From assembly GCA_964646985.1 (NCBI GenBank), contig CAZYFI010000025.1, positions 1 through 16,345 of the forward strand: a stretch of DNA of 16,345 bases. The letters run 5' to 3'. Shown in pieces: positions 1 through 6,159 of the stretch. Every line of letters starts with the position of its first letter. Position 1 is the first letter of the stretch. The notes beneath the pieces are model-generated. The model had not been told where the DNA came from, made no database searches, and worked only from the letters and a program-made list of their open reading frames with translations. The DNA is from UBA2253 sp964646985 (GTDB taxonomy: Bacteria > Bacillota_I > Bacilli_A > ML615J-28 > CAG-698). Made by a program: the position numbers and the translations under genes.

Positions 1-17
1 ACGACGTTTGGCATTTT

Positions 18-416
18 TTATTGATTAATGCGTTCTAAAATGACTTGCATTTCTGAATCGCTTAGATGGTTTTCGGAAAACTTCATCATGATGGTATCAT
101 TCTCGTATCTTGGAATGATATGGACATGTAAATGATGTATAGATTGACCGGCGACCTCGCCATTATTGCACAATACGTTAAATCCTTTCAAATTTAAGTT
201 TTTGCTGATTTTTTTGCCTAGCCTTGCCACGAGATTAAACAATCCACAGATTGTTTGTTCGTCTGCTTCCACTAGATTGTTTACATGCTTTTTAGGCACG
301 ACAAGCGTATGACCTATCGAAGATTGTGAGATGTCCAAAAAAGCGACATACGAATCGTCTTCGTAAAGTTGATAAGATGGAATCTCGTGATTGATTATTT
401 TACAAAACACACACAT
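18..416 (-). CDS. HIT-family nucleotide-binding hydrolase
   Basis: A 132-residue histidine-triad protein. The triad HxHxH is at residues 95-99 within IHHLHVHIIPR; by family knowledge the middle His (97) is the nucleophile that forms a nucleotidyl intermediate. The N-terminal CxxC (C2, C5), with His44 and His95, could form the zinc site common in this group. Members hydrolyse purine nucleoside phosphoramidates or dinucleotides in the cytoplasm; the exact substrate here is unknown. I chose the ATG at 416 rather than one 15 bases upstream, because the run GGGGGT lies 8 bases before it and homologues begin just ahead of the FCK motif. The longer start would place the GGGGG inside its own second and third codons. 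It is transcribed alone and leftwards from a promoter sharing the intergenic region with the next gene. Family call firm, substrate open. Confidence 0.93.
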   Translation of the reverse strand: MCVFCKIINHEIPSYQLYEDDSYVAFLDISQSSIGHTLVVPKKHVNNLVEADEQTICGLFNLVARLGKKISKNLNLKGFNVLCNNGEVAGQSIHHLHVHIIPRYENDTIMMKFSENHLSDSEMQVILERINQ

Positions 417-439
417 ATATATTACCCCCATTAGTGTTT

Positions 440-468
440 ATTATAATAAAAAAACATTGAGATTGCAA
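440..468 (-). promoter_or_regulatory. Sigma-A-type promoter of the HIT gene
   Basis: On the minus strand TTGCAA (468-463) and TATAAT (445-440) are separated by exactly 17 bases. The -10 box lies about 24 bases upstream of the HIT start codon. Its -35 box abuts the -35 box of the opposing promoter. Confidence 0.75.
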
Positions 469-485
469 CGATAATGTGGTAGAAT
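457..485 (+). promoter_or_regulatory. Sigma-A-type promoter of the Gx transporter gene
   Basis: TTGAGA (457-462) and TAGAAT (480-485) have a 17-base spacer and lie about 30 bases upstream of the ATG at 515. Transcription would start near 492. It diverges from the HIT promoter and overlaps it. Confidence 0.7.
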
Positions 486-514
486 AAATTAAAAAAAACA
501 GAAGGTGATCGTTT

Positions 515-1045
515 ATGGGAAGTTTGCAAAACCATCTAATCATTAAGCGGATAGTTTTCATTGCAGTATTGGTGTCAATGGGCGTTATATTGTCTTTGTT
601 TGATCGCTTTGTATCTTCGGTTGCTTTTCCGTTTTTACCAACAGCAAAAATAGGACTAGCAAACGTCATTATTCTCATTAGCATTTACCGATTTTCTTTG
701 AAAGAAACGTTGCTTATGTCCATTTTGAAAAGTTCATTGGTAGGCCTCATCTTAGGAAGCCCCATTACATTTATCATTAGTCTTGTTGCTTCTTTGCTTA
801 GCTGCTTTGGAATGTATGCCGTTTTTAAACTGTTCAAAAAGTGGGCATCGATGATTTCTGTTAGTGTGGTTGGTGGATTCTTGCACATTGTTGGTCAATT
901 GACAACCGTCTCACTCATTTATCAATTAGGTGACGTTGTTTTGGCTTATGGAGCGTTGCTGGTGTTTGTTTCTTTGATAACGAGTATTATTATTGGTTTT
1001 ATTGGATTGCGATTAATTCTTGTGTTCGATGCAAAAAACTCTTAA
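515..1045 (+). CDS. Gx transporter family / heptaprenyl diphosphate synthase component I-like membrane protein
   Basis: A 176-residue, very hydrophobic protein with about five to six membrane segments (roughly residues 11-29, 47-60, 66-90, 88-107, 113-135 and 143-170). The loop PTAKIGLANV (42-51) and the segment around SLVGLILGSP (74-83) match the family once annotated as heptaprenyl diphosphate synthase component I and now called Gx transporter. It looks like a small substrate-binding ECF-type membrane component, so a transport role is more likely than prenyl synthesis. The partner genes often found beside it in other Firmicutes are absent here. The start at 515 is set by AGAAGGTGAT at 500-509. 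It is a single-gene transcript ending in a terminator whose stem contains its stop codon. Family call good, substrate unknown. Confidence 0.82.
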   Translation: MGSLQNHLIIKRIVFIAVLVSMGVILSLFDRFVSSVAFPFLPTAKIGLANVIILISIYRFSLKETLLMSILKSSLVGLILGSPITFIISLVASLLSCFGMYAVFKLFKKWASMISVSVVGGFLHIVGQLTTVSLIYQLGDVVLAYGALLVFVSLITSIIIGFIGLRLILVFDAKNS

Positions 1046-1061
1046 GCGTTAAGAGTTTTTT
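1033..1061 (+). terminator. Rho-independent terminator of the Gx transporter gene
   Basis: A 13-bp stem (1033-1045 with 1049-1061) closes a GCG loop. The right arm ends in six T and the following bases are also T-rich. The TAA stop of the upstream gene (1043-1045) is the last part of the left arm. The A-run and T-run make it symmetrical, so it could work both ways. Confidence 0.88.
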
Positions 1062-1102
1062 ATTTATTTTATTGTCAATTTCATATATATATTGTACATT
1101 AG

Positions 1103-1111
1103 TGATATAAT
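1103..1111 (+). promoter_or_regulatory. Extended -10 promoter of the phosphoesterase operon
   Basis: TGATATAAT at 1103-1111 is a perfect TGn-extended -10 box, 18 bases before the ATG at 1130. No good -35 box lies at 16-19 bases; TTGTCA at 1072 is too far away (28 bases). Extended -10 promoters can work without a strong -35. Confidence 0.65.
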
Positions 1112-1129
1112 ACCAAGAGAGGAAATATT

Positions 1130-2068
1130 ATGTATAAACAAATATTCGAAAAAATAACACAATTTGACACTATTATTATTCATCGTCATTATCGCCCAGA
1201 TGGCGATGCATTAGGATGTCAAATCGGGTTGCGTGAAGCCATTAAAACCACTTACCCCAATAAAACGGTTTTGGCGGTTGGCGATTTAAATGAGCGCTAT
1301 GCTTTTATTGGTGAGGTTGACGAAGCGTCTAATGAGCAGTATCAAAACGCTTTGGTGTTTGTGTTAGATACTGCGGAAGAGTTTTTGATTAGCGACAAAA
1401 GATATCAAAATGGAGCGTTTTTGATCAAAATGGATCACCACATTCCTAGAGGGGAATTTGCTGATTTAACACTTGTTGATACTAATTTTGAAAGTTGTGC
1501 TGGATTGATTGCTGATTTTGTTTTTACAACGAATATGAAGTTGAATGAAAAAGGTGCAAGAGCGTTGTTTTCTGGGATTGTCACCGACAGTGGACGATTC
1601 CGCTATGATTCTGTCAATGCGAAAACATTTGAAGTGGTATCAAAGTTGTTGGCTTATGATTTTTCTTTGTCGGAAGTATATAGCAATTTATATATAGAAG
1701 AATTAAAAACAGTACGCATGCGAGCGCAATTTACATTAAATTTTAAATTAACAGAACACCAAGTTGCTTATATGAAAAACACCGCTCAAGATGTGCGAAA
1801 CTATGATTCTGACGTTTTCACTATCTCTAGAGGAATGGTGAATACCATGGCAGGAATAAAAGGAATTGATATTTGGGTTAACTTCACAGAAGACGAAGCA
1901 AACAATAATGTGATTTGTGAGATTCGCTCAAGCAAATACAATATCAACGAAGTTGCTGTGAAATATGGTGGCGGGGGCCATCAGTTTGCCAGCGGGGCGA
2001 CATTAAAGTCGTTTGAAGAAGCTGACGCTATGTTGCAAGATTTAGATAACTTAATGAAGGATAAATAA
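1130..2068 (+). CDS. DHH/DHHA1 phosphoesterase, NrnA-like (first copy)
   Basis: A 312-residue member of the DHH superfamily that hydrolyses short RNAs (nanoRNA), pAp or linear dinucleotides in the cytoplasm with Mn ions. The DHH domain shows motif I RHYRPDGDALG (19-29; H20, D24, D26), motif II D80 in VLDTA, motif III DHH (102-104) and motif IV TDSGRF (152-157; D153). The C-terminal DHHA1 domain has GGGGH (280-284) and ASGA (287-290). All expected metal ligands are present, so it should be active. AGAGAGG at 1116-1122 fixes the start. It leads a run with a second copy and surE, two bases before the next gene. The DHHA1 region around GMVNTMAGIKGIDIW suggests nanoRNase or pApA hydrolase (Pde2-like) activity. 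Which copy takes which substrate cannot be read from sequence alone. Confidence 0.9.
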   Translation: MYKQIFEKITQFDTIIIHRHYRPDGDALGCQIGLREAIKTTYPNKTVLAVGDLNERYAFIGEVDEASNEQYQNALVFVLDTAEEFLISDKRYQNGAFLIKMDHHIPRGEFADLTLVDTNFESCAGLIADFVFTTNMKLNEKGARALFSGIVTDSGRFRYDSVNAKTFEVVSKLLAYDFSLSEVYSNLYIEELKTVRMRAQFTLNFKLTEHQVAYMKNTAQDVRNYDSDVFTISRGMVNTMAGIKGIDIWVNFTEDEANNNVICEIRSSKYNINEVAVKYGGGGHQFASGATLKSFEEADAMLQDLDNLMKDK

Positions 2069-2070
2069 AA

Positions 2071-3042
2071 ATGAACGAAAAACAACTGATATTAGAAACA
2101 ATCAAACAATTTGACACCATTATTATTGTTCGTCACATTCGCCCCGATGGCGATTGTATGGGAAGCACCTTAGGATTAAGAGAAATATTAAGGGAATCTT
2201 TTCCTGATAAGAAAATATATAGCATTGGCAATGACACCAGTGATTACTTGATGTTCCTAGGTAGTGAAGACGAAGACTTACCAGAAGAAATATACAAACA
2301 AGCCTTGGTGATTGTTGTTGATACGGCAACAAAAGACCGCATTGATAACGAAAAATGGCAACTTGCTGCCAAAACGATTAAGATTGATCATCATGTCCGT
2401 GTTGAAGATTATGCAGATATCAACTACGTGCGAGAAGATTTGCCAGCAACTGCGGCAATCATCATGGATTTTTTCGCAACCTTTAGAGAAACACTAACGT
2501 TTACGAAACAAGCAGCAAAATATTTGTTTGTTGGCTTGGTAACAGATACAGGAAGATTTAAATATCGCGGCGTCAATGACCAAGTATTATACCTTGCGGG
2601 TGAAATGCTAGCACAAGGGTTGGATATAGAAAACATCTATTCACATCTATATATCAAAAAAGAAGAATCTTTTCACTTACAAGGATATATTTTAAATCAT
2701 TTTAAAACAACACCAAACGGGGTTGCTTATATGGTGATTACAAAAAGAATGCAAAAAAGATTTCGAGTGAAAGCAGAAGAAGCATCAGCGCTAATCAATA
2801 CGCTTGATAGCATAAGAGGACATTTGGTTTGGATTTTCTTTGTACAAGGAAAAGAAAAGATTCGGGTTCGATTGCGTTCTCGCTTTGTTGACATCAACGA
2901 AGTAGCAGCAAAATATTCTGGTGGCGGTCATCGCCAAGCAAGCGGAGCAACACTAAATCGTAAAAGTGAAATTAAGAAGTTGTTAGCAGATGCTGATGCG
3001 GCACTCAAAGCATACAAAGATGCCAACCCAGGAGCGTTTTAA
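2071..3042 (+). CDS. nrnA: DHH/DHHA1 phosphoesterase, NrnA (oligoribonuclease / pAp phosphatase), second copy
   Basis: A 323-residue paralogue of the preceding gene with all catalytic motifs: RHIRPDGD (21-28; H22, D26, D28), D84 in VVDTA, DHH (106-108), TDTGRF (158-163; D159), and DHHA1 GGGH (284-287) with ASGA (290-293). By recall, the SALINTLDSIRG and IRVRLRSR stretches are closer to Bacillus NrnA than the first copy is. NrnA degrades 2-5-nt RNA and removes the 3'-phosphate of pAp. The start is set by GAAGGAT (2056-2062), which lies inside the end of the upstream gene. Its stop overlaps the surE start by one base (TAATG), so translation of the two is probably coupled. The symbol is given for the family; the division of labour with the first copy is unknown. 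Confidence 0.88.
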   Translation: MNEKQLILETIKQFDTIIIVRHIRPDGDCMGSTLGLREILRESFPDKKIYSIGNDTSDYLMFLGSEDEDLPEEIYKQALVIVVDTATKDRIDNEKWQLAAKTIKIDHHVRVEDYADINYVREDLPATAAIIMDFFATFRETLTFTKQAAKYLFVGLVTDTGRFKYRGVNDQVLYLAGEMLAQGLDIENIYSHLYIKKEESFHLQGYILNHFKTTPNGVAYMVITKRMQKRFRVKAEEASALINTLDSIRGHLVWIFFVQGKEKIRVRLRSRFVDINEVAAKYSGGGHRQASGATLNRKSEIKKLLADADAALKAYKDANPGAF

Positions 3043-3770
3043 TGCAAATATTGGTTACGAATGACGATTCAATTTATTCTCTAGGAATAAAGATCCTTGC
3101 CAACGAAGCAAAAAAATACGGGGATGTATTTGTTGTTGCCCCAAAAAGCGAGCAAAGTGCAAAAAGCCATGCGATTAATGTAAGATCAGGATTTTTGATT
3201 GAGGCTTGTGATGGATTGTTGGATGTTCCAAGTTTTACTTGTGACTCGACACCGGCTGACGCCGTGCGCTCAGCGAAGTTTGGACTCCAAATGCCATTTG
3301 ATCTTGTGCTTTCTGGTGTAAACAGCGGATTCAATGTTGGAGAAGATATCTTGTATTCTGGAACCGTTTCTGCCGCAATGGAAGCGGCATTGATGAACAA
3401 AAACGCAATCGCTTTTTCTGTGGCTCCCGATGATTTCGCAACCGCAGAAGCACATTTGCCTCAAGTGTTAGAATATGTGTTTTCTCATAAGTTGTTGGAA
3501 TGTGGGTTGCTTTTCAATATCAACATTCCCAAAGAACCCAAAGGAATCAAAATAACAAGACAAGGGAATACCAACTTTGACACCCGTTTTGAACGAGAAC
3601 ATAAGCTGTATTATCAAAGAGGGAATCATCGTTATCATTTAGATGAGGACATCCATAGCGATGTTTGGGCTATTAGTCATCATTATATATCGATCAGCCC
3701 GCTTTTGGTTGATCGCACCGATTATGCTGTCTTTCAAAAAATACTTGAAAAACAAGGACAAAAAGAGTAG
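3042..3770 (+). CDS. surE: 5'/3'-nucleotidase SurE
   Basis: A 242-residue SurE survival-protein phosphatase, close to the usual length of about 250. It shows the metal-binding NDD (residues 7-9; D8, D9), the Ser39 region of the SEQSAKSH loop and the SGVNSGFNVG motif (91-100; N94), followed by LYSGTVSAAMEA (104-115). The enzyme removes phosphate from nucleoside 5'- and 3'-monophosphates in the cytoplasm. The start ATG overlaps the preceding stop by one base and follows CCAGGAG (3028-3034). After two nanoRNA/pAp enzymes, SurE would take the mononucleotides to nucleosides, so the three genes make sense as one salvage operon (inference). Its last bases contain the probable promoter of rpoE. Confidence 0.93.
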   Translation: MQILVTNDDSIYSLGIKILANEAKKYGDVFVVAPKSEQSAKSHAINVRSGFLIEACDGLLDVPSFTCDSTPADAVRSAKFGLQMPFDLVLSGVNSGFNVGEDILYSGTVSAAMEAALMNKNAIAFSVAPDDFATAEAHLPQVLEYVFSHKLLECGLLFNINIPKEPKGIKITRQGNTNFDTRFEREHKLYYQRGNHRYHLDEDIHSDVWAISHHYISISPLLVDRTDYAVFQKILEKQGQKE

Positions 3771-3773
3771 AAT
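3745..3773 (+). promoter_or_regulatory. Promoter of rpoE inside the end of surE
   Basis: TTGAAA (3745-3750) and TAGAAT (3768-3773) have a 17-base spacer. The -10 box includes the TAG stop of surE. The distance to the rpoE ATG is 21 bases, leaving a very short leader holding GGAGG. Confidence 0.6.
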
Positions 3774-3794
3774 ACATTATACGGAGGAAACACC

Positions 3795-4340
3795 ATGAAT
3801 AGTAATGAATCACTAATCGAAATTGCTTTAAAAAAGATGCGATCACGCAAAAAATCAAGAACACTTGCGCGGATTGCGAAAGACGTTTTTGATGAAAAAG
3901 GATATACAAAAGAAGAAGGCGATAAATTGTACACCCAGTTTTGTATTGATTTTATGCTTTCCGGACATTTTATTTGTTGTGGCGAAGATGAAAACGGCAT
4001 TAAGGTGTGGGATTTAAAGAGTCGCCAACCATCTAGTTTACTTGATAAAGATGGAAATTACTTAGAAGATTTGTATAGCGATGATGAAGAAGTTTTGAAA
4101 AATGAACTTACCGATGATGTTGCATATGTACAAACGCTTGATAAGAACTTTGATGACGAAACATATGATGAAGATGAAGAAGAAGACGACGAAGAACACG
4201 ACGAGATTGAAGAAGAACTCGCCAGTGAACGAGTTGTTGATGAAGAAGATGTTATCACAGAAAAACCAGTTGTTGATTTAGAAGACGAAGATGAAGACGA
4301 TTTGATTGAAGATGACTTTGATTTAGACGATGACAAATAA
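3795..4340 (+). CDS. rpoE: RNA polymerase delta subunit
   Basis: A 181-residue protein with the two-part build of the delta subunit found in Bacilli. A folded N-terminal HARE-type winged-helix domain (about residues 5-75, ending at the typical VWDL, 71-74) is followed by a disordered acidic tail. From about residue 95 nearly every second residue is Asp or Glu (for example 121-142 and 161-180). Delta binds core RNA polymerase, displaces nucleic acids and speeds recycling, and makes initiation more sensitive to NTP levels. It should not be confused with the E. coli sigma factor also named RpoE. GGAGGAAA at 3783-3790 sets the start. It sits directly before pyrG, as in Bacillus subtilis. The low-complexity tail creates long open frames on the other strand that are artefacts. 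Confidence 0.94.
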   Translation: MNSNESLIEIALKKMRSRKKSRTLARIAKDVFDEKGYTKEEGDKLYTQFCIDFMLSGHFICCGEDENGIKVWDLKSRQPSSLLDKDGNYLEDLYSDDEEVLKNELTDDVAYVQTLDKNFDDETYDEDEEEDDEEHDEIEEELASERVVDEEDVITEKPVVDLEDEDEDDLIEDDFDLDDDK

Positions 4341-4346
4341 TGAAAA

Positions 4347-4372
4347 AAAAGATTGTTTTTAAATAATCTTTT
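4347..4372 (+). terminator. Weak hairpin after rpoE, overlapping the pyrG promoter
   Basis: AAAAGATT (4347-4354) pairs with AATCTTTT (4365-4372) around a 10-base loop. There is no separate T-run after the stem, so termination would be inefficient. The hairpin shares bases with the -35 box of the pyrG promoter. Confidence 0.35.
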
Positions 4373-4380
4373 GGTATAAT
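4353..4380 (+). promoter_or_regulatory. Promoter of pyrG
   Basis: TATAAT (4375-4380) is preceded by TGG, making a perfect extended -10. TTGTTT (4353-4358) stands 16 bases upstream. The start point would fall near 4386-4388, so the transcript begins about 10 bases before the attenuator-like hairpin. Confidence 0.78.
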
Positions 4381-4395
4381 TAAAAAGAGCCAAAT

Positions 4396-4425
4396 AAGTT
4401 CTCAAGAGATTTGAGAACTTTTTTT
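4396..4425 (+). terminator. Terminator-like hairpin in the pyrG leader (putative attenuator)
   Basis: The 10-bp stem AAGTTCTCAA (4396-4405) / TTGAGAACTT (4411-4420) has a 5-base loop, followed by five more T (4421-4425). It lies between the pyrG promoter and the AGGGAGG ribosome-binding site, so full termination would silence pyrG. Bacillus subtilis pyrG has a terminator in the same place, controlled by CTP. It could also simply end rpoE transcripts. Confidence 0.8.
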
Positions 4426-4443
4426 AATTTTAGGGAGGAACCA

Positions 4444-6042
4444 ATGAGCGCTAAATTTATTTTTGTTACTGGAGGAGTGTCCTCAAGTTTAGGAAAAGGT
4501 ATTAATGCATCTTCTATTGGAAGATTGTTGAAAGATCGAGGATTAAAAGTTTTTATGCAAAAATTTGATCCTTACATCAATGTTGATCCAGGAAATATGT
4601 CGCCATTGCAACATGGTGAAGTTTTTGTTACCGATGACGGGGCAGAAACAGATTTGGATTTAGGTCATTATGAACGCTTTATTGATGAAAACTTAAGCAA
4701 ATACTCAAGCGTTACGACTGGTAAAATCTATTTGCGTGTCATTGAAAAAGAACGCCAAGGAAAATATAACGGGGGTACGGTGCAAGTCATTCCTCACATT
4801 ACAAACGAAATCAAAGAAGCGATTATCAATGCTAGTTCAAAAAGCAATGCTGATGTTGTGATTACAGAAATCGGAGGAACTGTTGGTGACATTGAATCAC
4901 TGCCTTATTTAGAAGCAATTAGACAATTTCGTCGTGATGCTGGATATAACAACACACTTTACATTCATAATACGCTTGTTCCCTATATTGCAGCATCAGG
5001 AGAACTAAAGACGAAGCCAACGCAGCACAGCGTGAAAGAACTTCGTTCTTTGGGAATCAATCCCGATGTCATTATTTTAAGAAGTGATCGTAAAATTAGT
5101 GACAGTCAAAAAGAAAAAATTGCTTTGTTTTGTGATGTTAAGTTGGAAGCGGTCATAGAAGCAAGAGATTGCAAATCAATTTATGAAGTTCCACCGATGT
5201 TAGCCAAACAACATATTGATGAATTTATTTGCCGCCATTTCCAACTAGAAACAAAACCACTTGATTTAACAGAGTGGACAGAGATGTTAGAGAAGATAAA
5301 ACACGCCAAACAAGTTGTAAAAATAGCGCTTGTTGGAAAGTACGTTTCTTTAAAAGATGCTTATTTGTCGGTTTATGAAAGTTTAAAACATGGAGCTTAT
5401 GCAAACGGCCTTATGATAAAGACGGATGCGATTGATGCGAAAACACTGACCAAAGAAAACGTTGGCGAAATTTTAGGGCAATATCAAGGCATTATTTGTC
5501 CTGGTGGGTTTGGTGGGCGCGATATATCTGGTATTATGTTAGCAATTCAATTTGCACGCGAAAACAAAGTGCCTTATTTAGGAATTTGTTATGGAATGCA
5601 ATTGGCCATGATTGAATATGCGCGGAATGTGCTAGGGCATGAAAATGCAACATCACGGGAATTAGATGAAGAAGCATCACTTGCAATCATTGACATAAAG
5701 CCAAACCGCAAAGGGTTTGAAAATAGAATGCGCTTGGGACTTTATCCTTGCGAGCTTACTTCTGGAAGTTTGCTTGAGAAAATTTATCAACAACCACTCA
5801 TCTTTGAGCGTCATCGTCATCGTTATGAAGTGAATTTTAATATCATATCTTTGTATCAAGATTCTGATATGTTGTTTACGGGACGTAACACGGAAGAACA
5901 AATTGTAGAAGCAATTGAATTAAAAAATCATCCTTGGTTTGTTGCTTGCCAATTTCATCCTGAATTCTTGTCACGACCGAATCGTGCTCATCCATTGTTT
6001 TTCTCGTTCATTGAAGCAAGTAGCAAAACAAAACTTGTATAG
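4444..6042 (+). CDS. pyrG: CTP synthase
   Basis: A 532-residue CTP synthase, which makes CTP from UTP, ATP and glutamine. The N-terminal synthetase domain starts with the P-loop GGVSSSLGKG (10-19) and includes DPYINVDPG (42-50), DGAETDLDLGHYERF (65-79) and EIGGTVGDIES (142-152). The class I glutamine amidotransferase domain begins near residue 290 and carries the nucleophile Cys382 in GICYGMQ and the partners His505 and Glu507 in FHPEF. RHRHRYEVN (456-464) is the usual UTP/glutaminase linker motif. The enzyme is complete and should be active. The start is the ATG at 4444, set by AGGGAGG (4432-4438); an in-frame TTG at 4411 is rejected because it lies in the terminator stem. In the P-loop, the usual GGVVSSLGKG has Ser in place of the second Val, a position that varies. 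Confidence 0.97.
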   Translation: MSAKFIFVTGGVSSSLGKGINASSIGRLLKDRGLKVFMQKFDPYINVDPGNMSPLQHGEVFVTDDGAETDLDLGHYERFIDENLSKYSSVTTGKIYLRVIEKERQGKYNGGTVQVIPHITNEIKEAIINASSKSNADVVITEIGGTVGDIESLPYLEAIRQFRRDAGYNNTLYIHNTLVPYIAASGELKTKPTQHSVKELRSLGINPDVIILRSDRKISDSQKEKIALFCDVKLEAVIEARDCKSIYEVPPMLAKQHIDEFICRHFQLETKPLDLTEWTEMLEKIKHAKQVVKIALVGKYVSLKDAYLSVYESLKHGAYANGLMIKTDAIDAKTLTKENVGEILGQYQGIICPGGFGGRDISGIMLAIQFARENKVPYLGICYGMQLAMIEYARNVLGHENATSRELDEEASLAIIDIKPNRKGFENRMRLGLYPCELTSGSLLEKIYQQPLIFERHRHRYEVNFNIISLYQDSDMLFTGRNTEEQIVEAIELKNHPWFVACQFHPEFLSRPNRAHPLFFSFIEASSKTKLV

Positions 6043-6048
6043 TAATGC

Positions 6049-6066
6049 AAACAAACGTTTGTTTTT
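6049..6066 (+). terminator. Perfect 16-bp palindrome after pyrG, weak terminator or operator
   Basis: AAACAAACGTTTGTTT (6049-6064) is perfectly self-complementary about a central CG, followed by two more T. As RNA it could form a 6-bp stem with an ACGT loop and a short U-tail, a weak terminator for pyrG. As DNA it could be a dimer-binding site. It lacks the flanking TG/CA of a CcpA cre site. Confidence 0.4.
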
Positions 6067-6159
6067 AGACAACCTTTTATCTTTACTATCAAGGTGTTTT
6101 ATGTGAAAATAATCCGTGTTTTGTAAAGACATCTAAAAATAAAGCAAAGAGGAATAAAC

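Noticed and set aside
1..14. Start of another minus-strand gene (ATG at 14-12) right after the HIT gene
   Set aside because: Only four codons are visible and no Shine-Dalgarno precedes it.
2312..2497. Short plus-strand open frame inside the second nrnA gene
   Set aside because: It is out of frame within a well-conserved gene, without a ribosome-binding site or family resemblance.
1130..3042. The two DHH genes as a single gene split by frameshift
   Set aside because: Each has a complete set of DHH and DHHA1 motifs, its own start and its own ribosome-binding site, so they are paralogues.
4058..4405. Long Ser-rich open frame on the minus strand opposite rpoE
   Set aside because: It is the complement of the Asp/Glu-codon-rich delta tail; the poly-Ser translation is an artefact and it has no ribosome-binding site.
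4411..4443. Eleven-codon N-terminal extension of PyrG from a TTG
   Set aside because: It begins in the terminator stem and lacks a Shine-Dalgarno, while ATG 4444 has AGGGAGG at ideal spacing and matches the family start.
6049..6064. CcpA cre site after pyrG
   Set aside because: The central AACGTT is similar, but the required outer TG and CA are missing.
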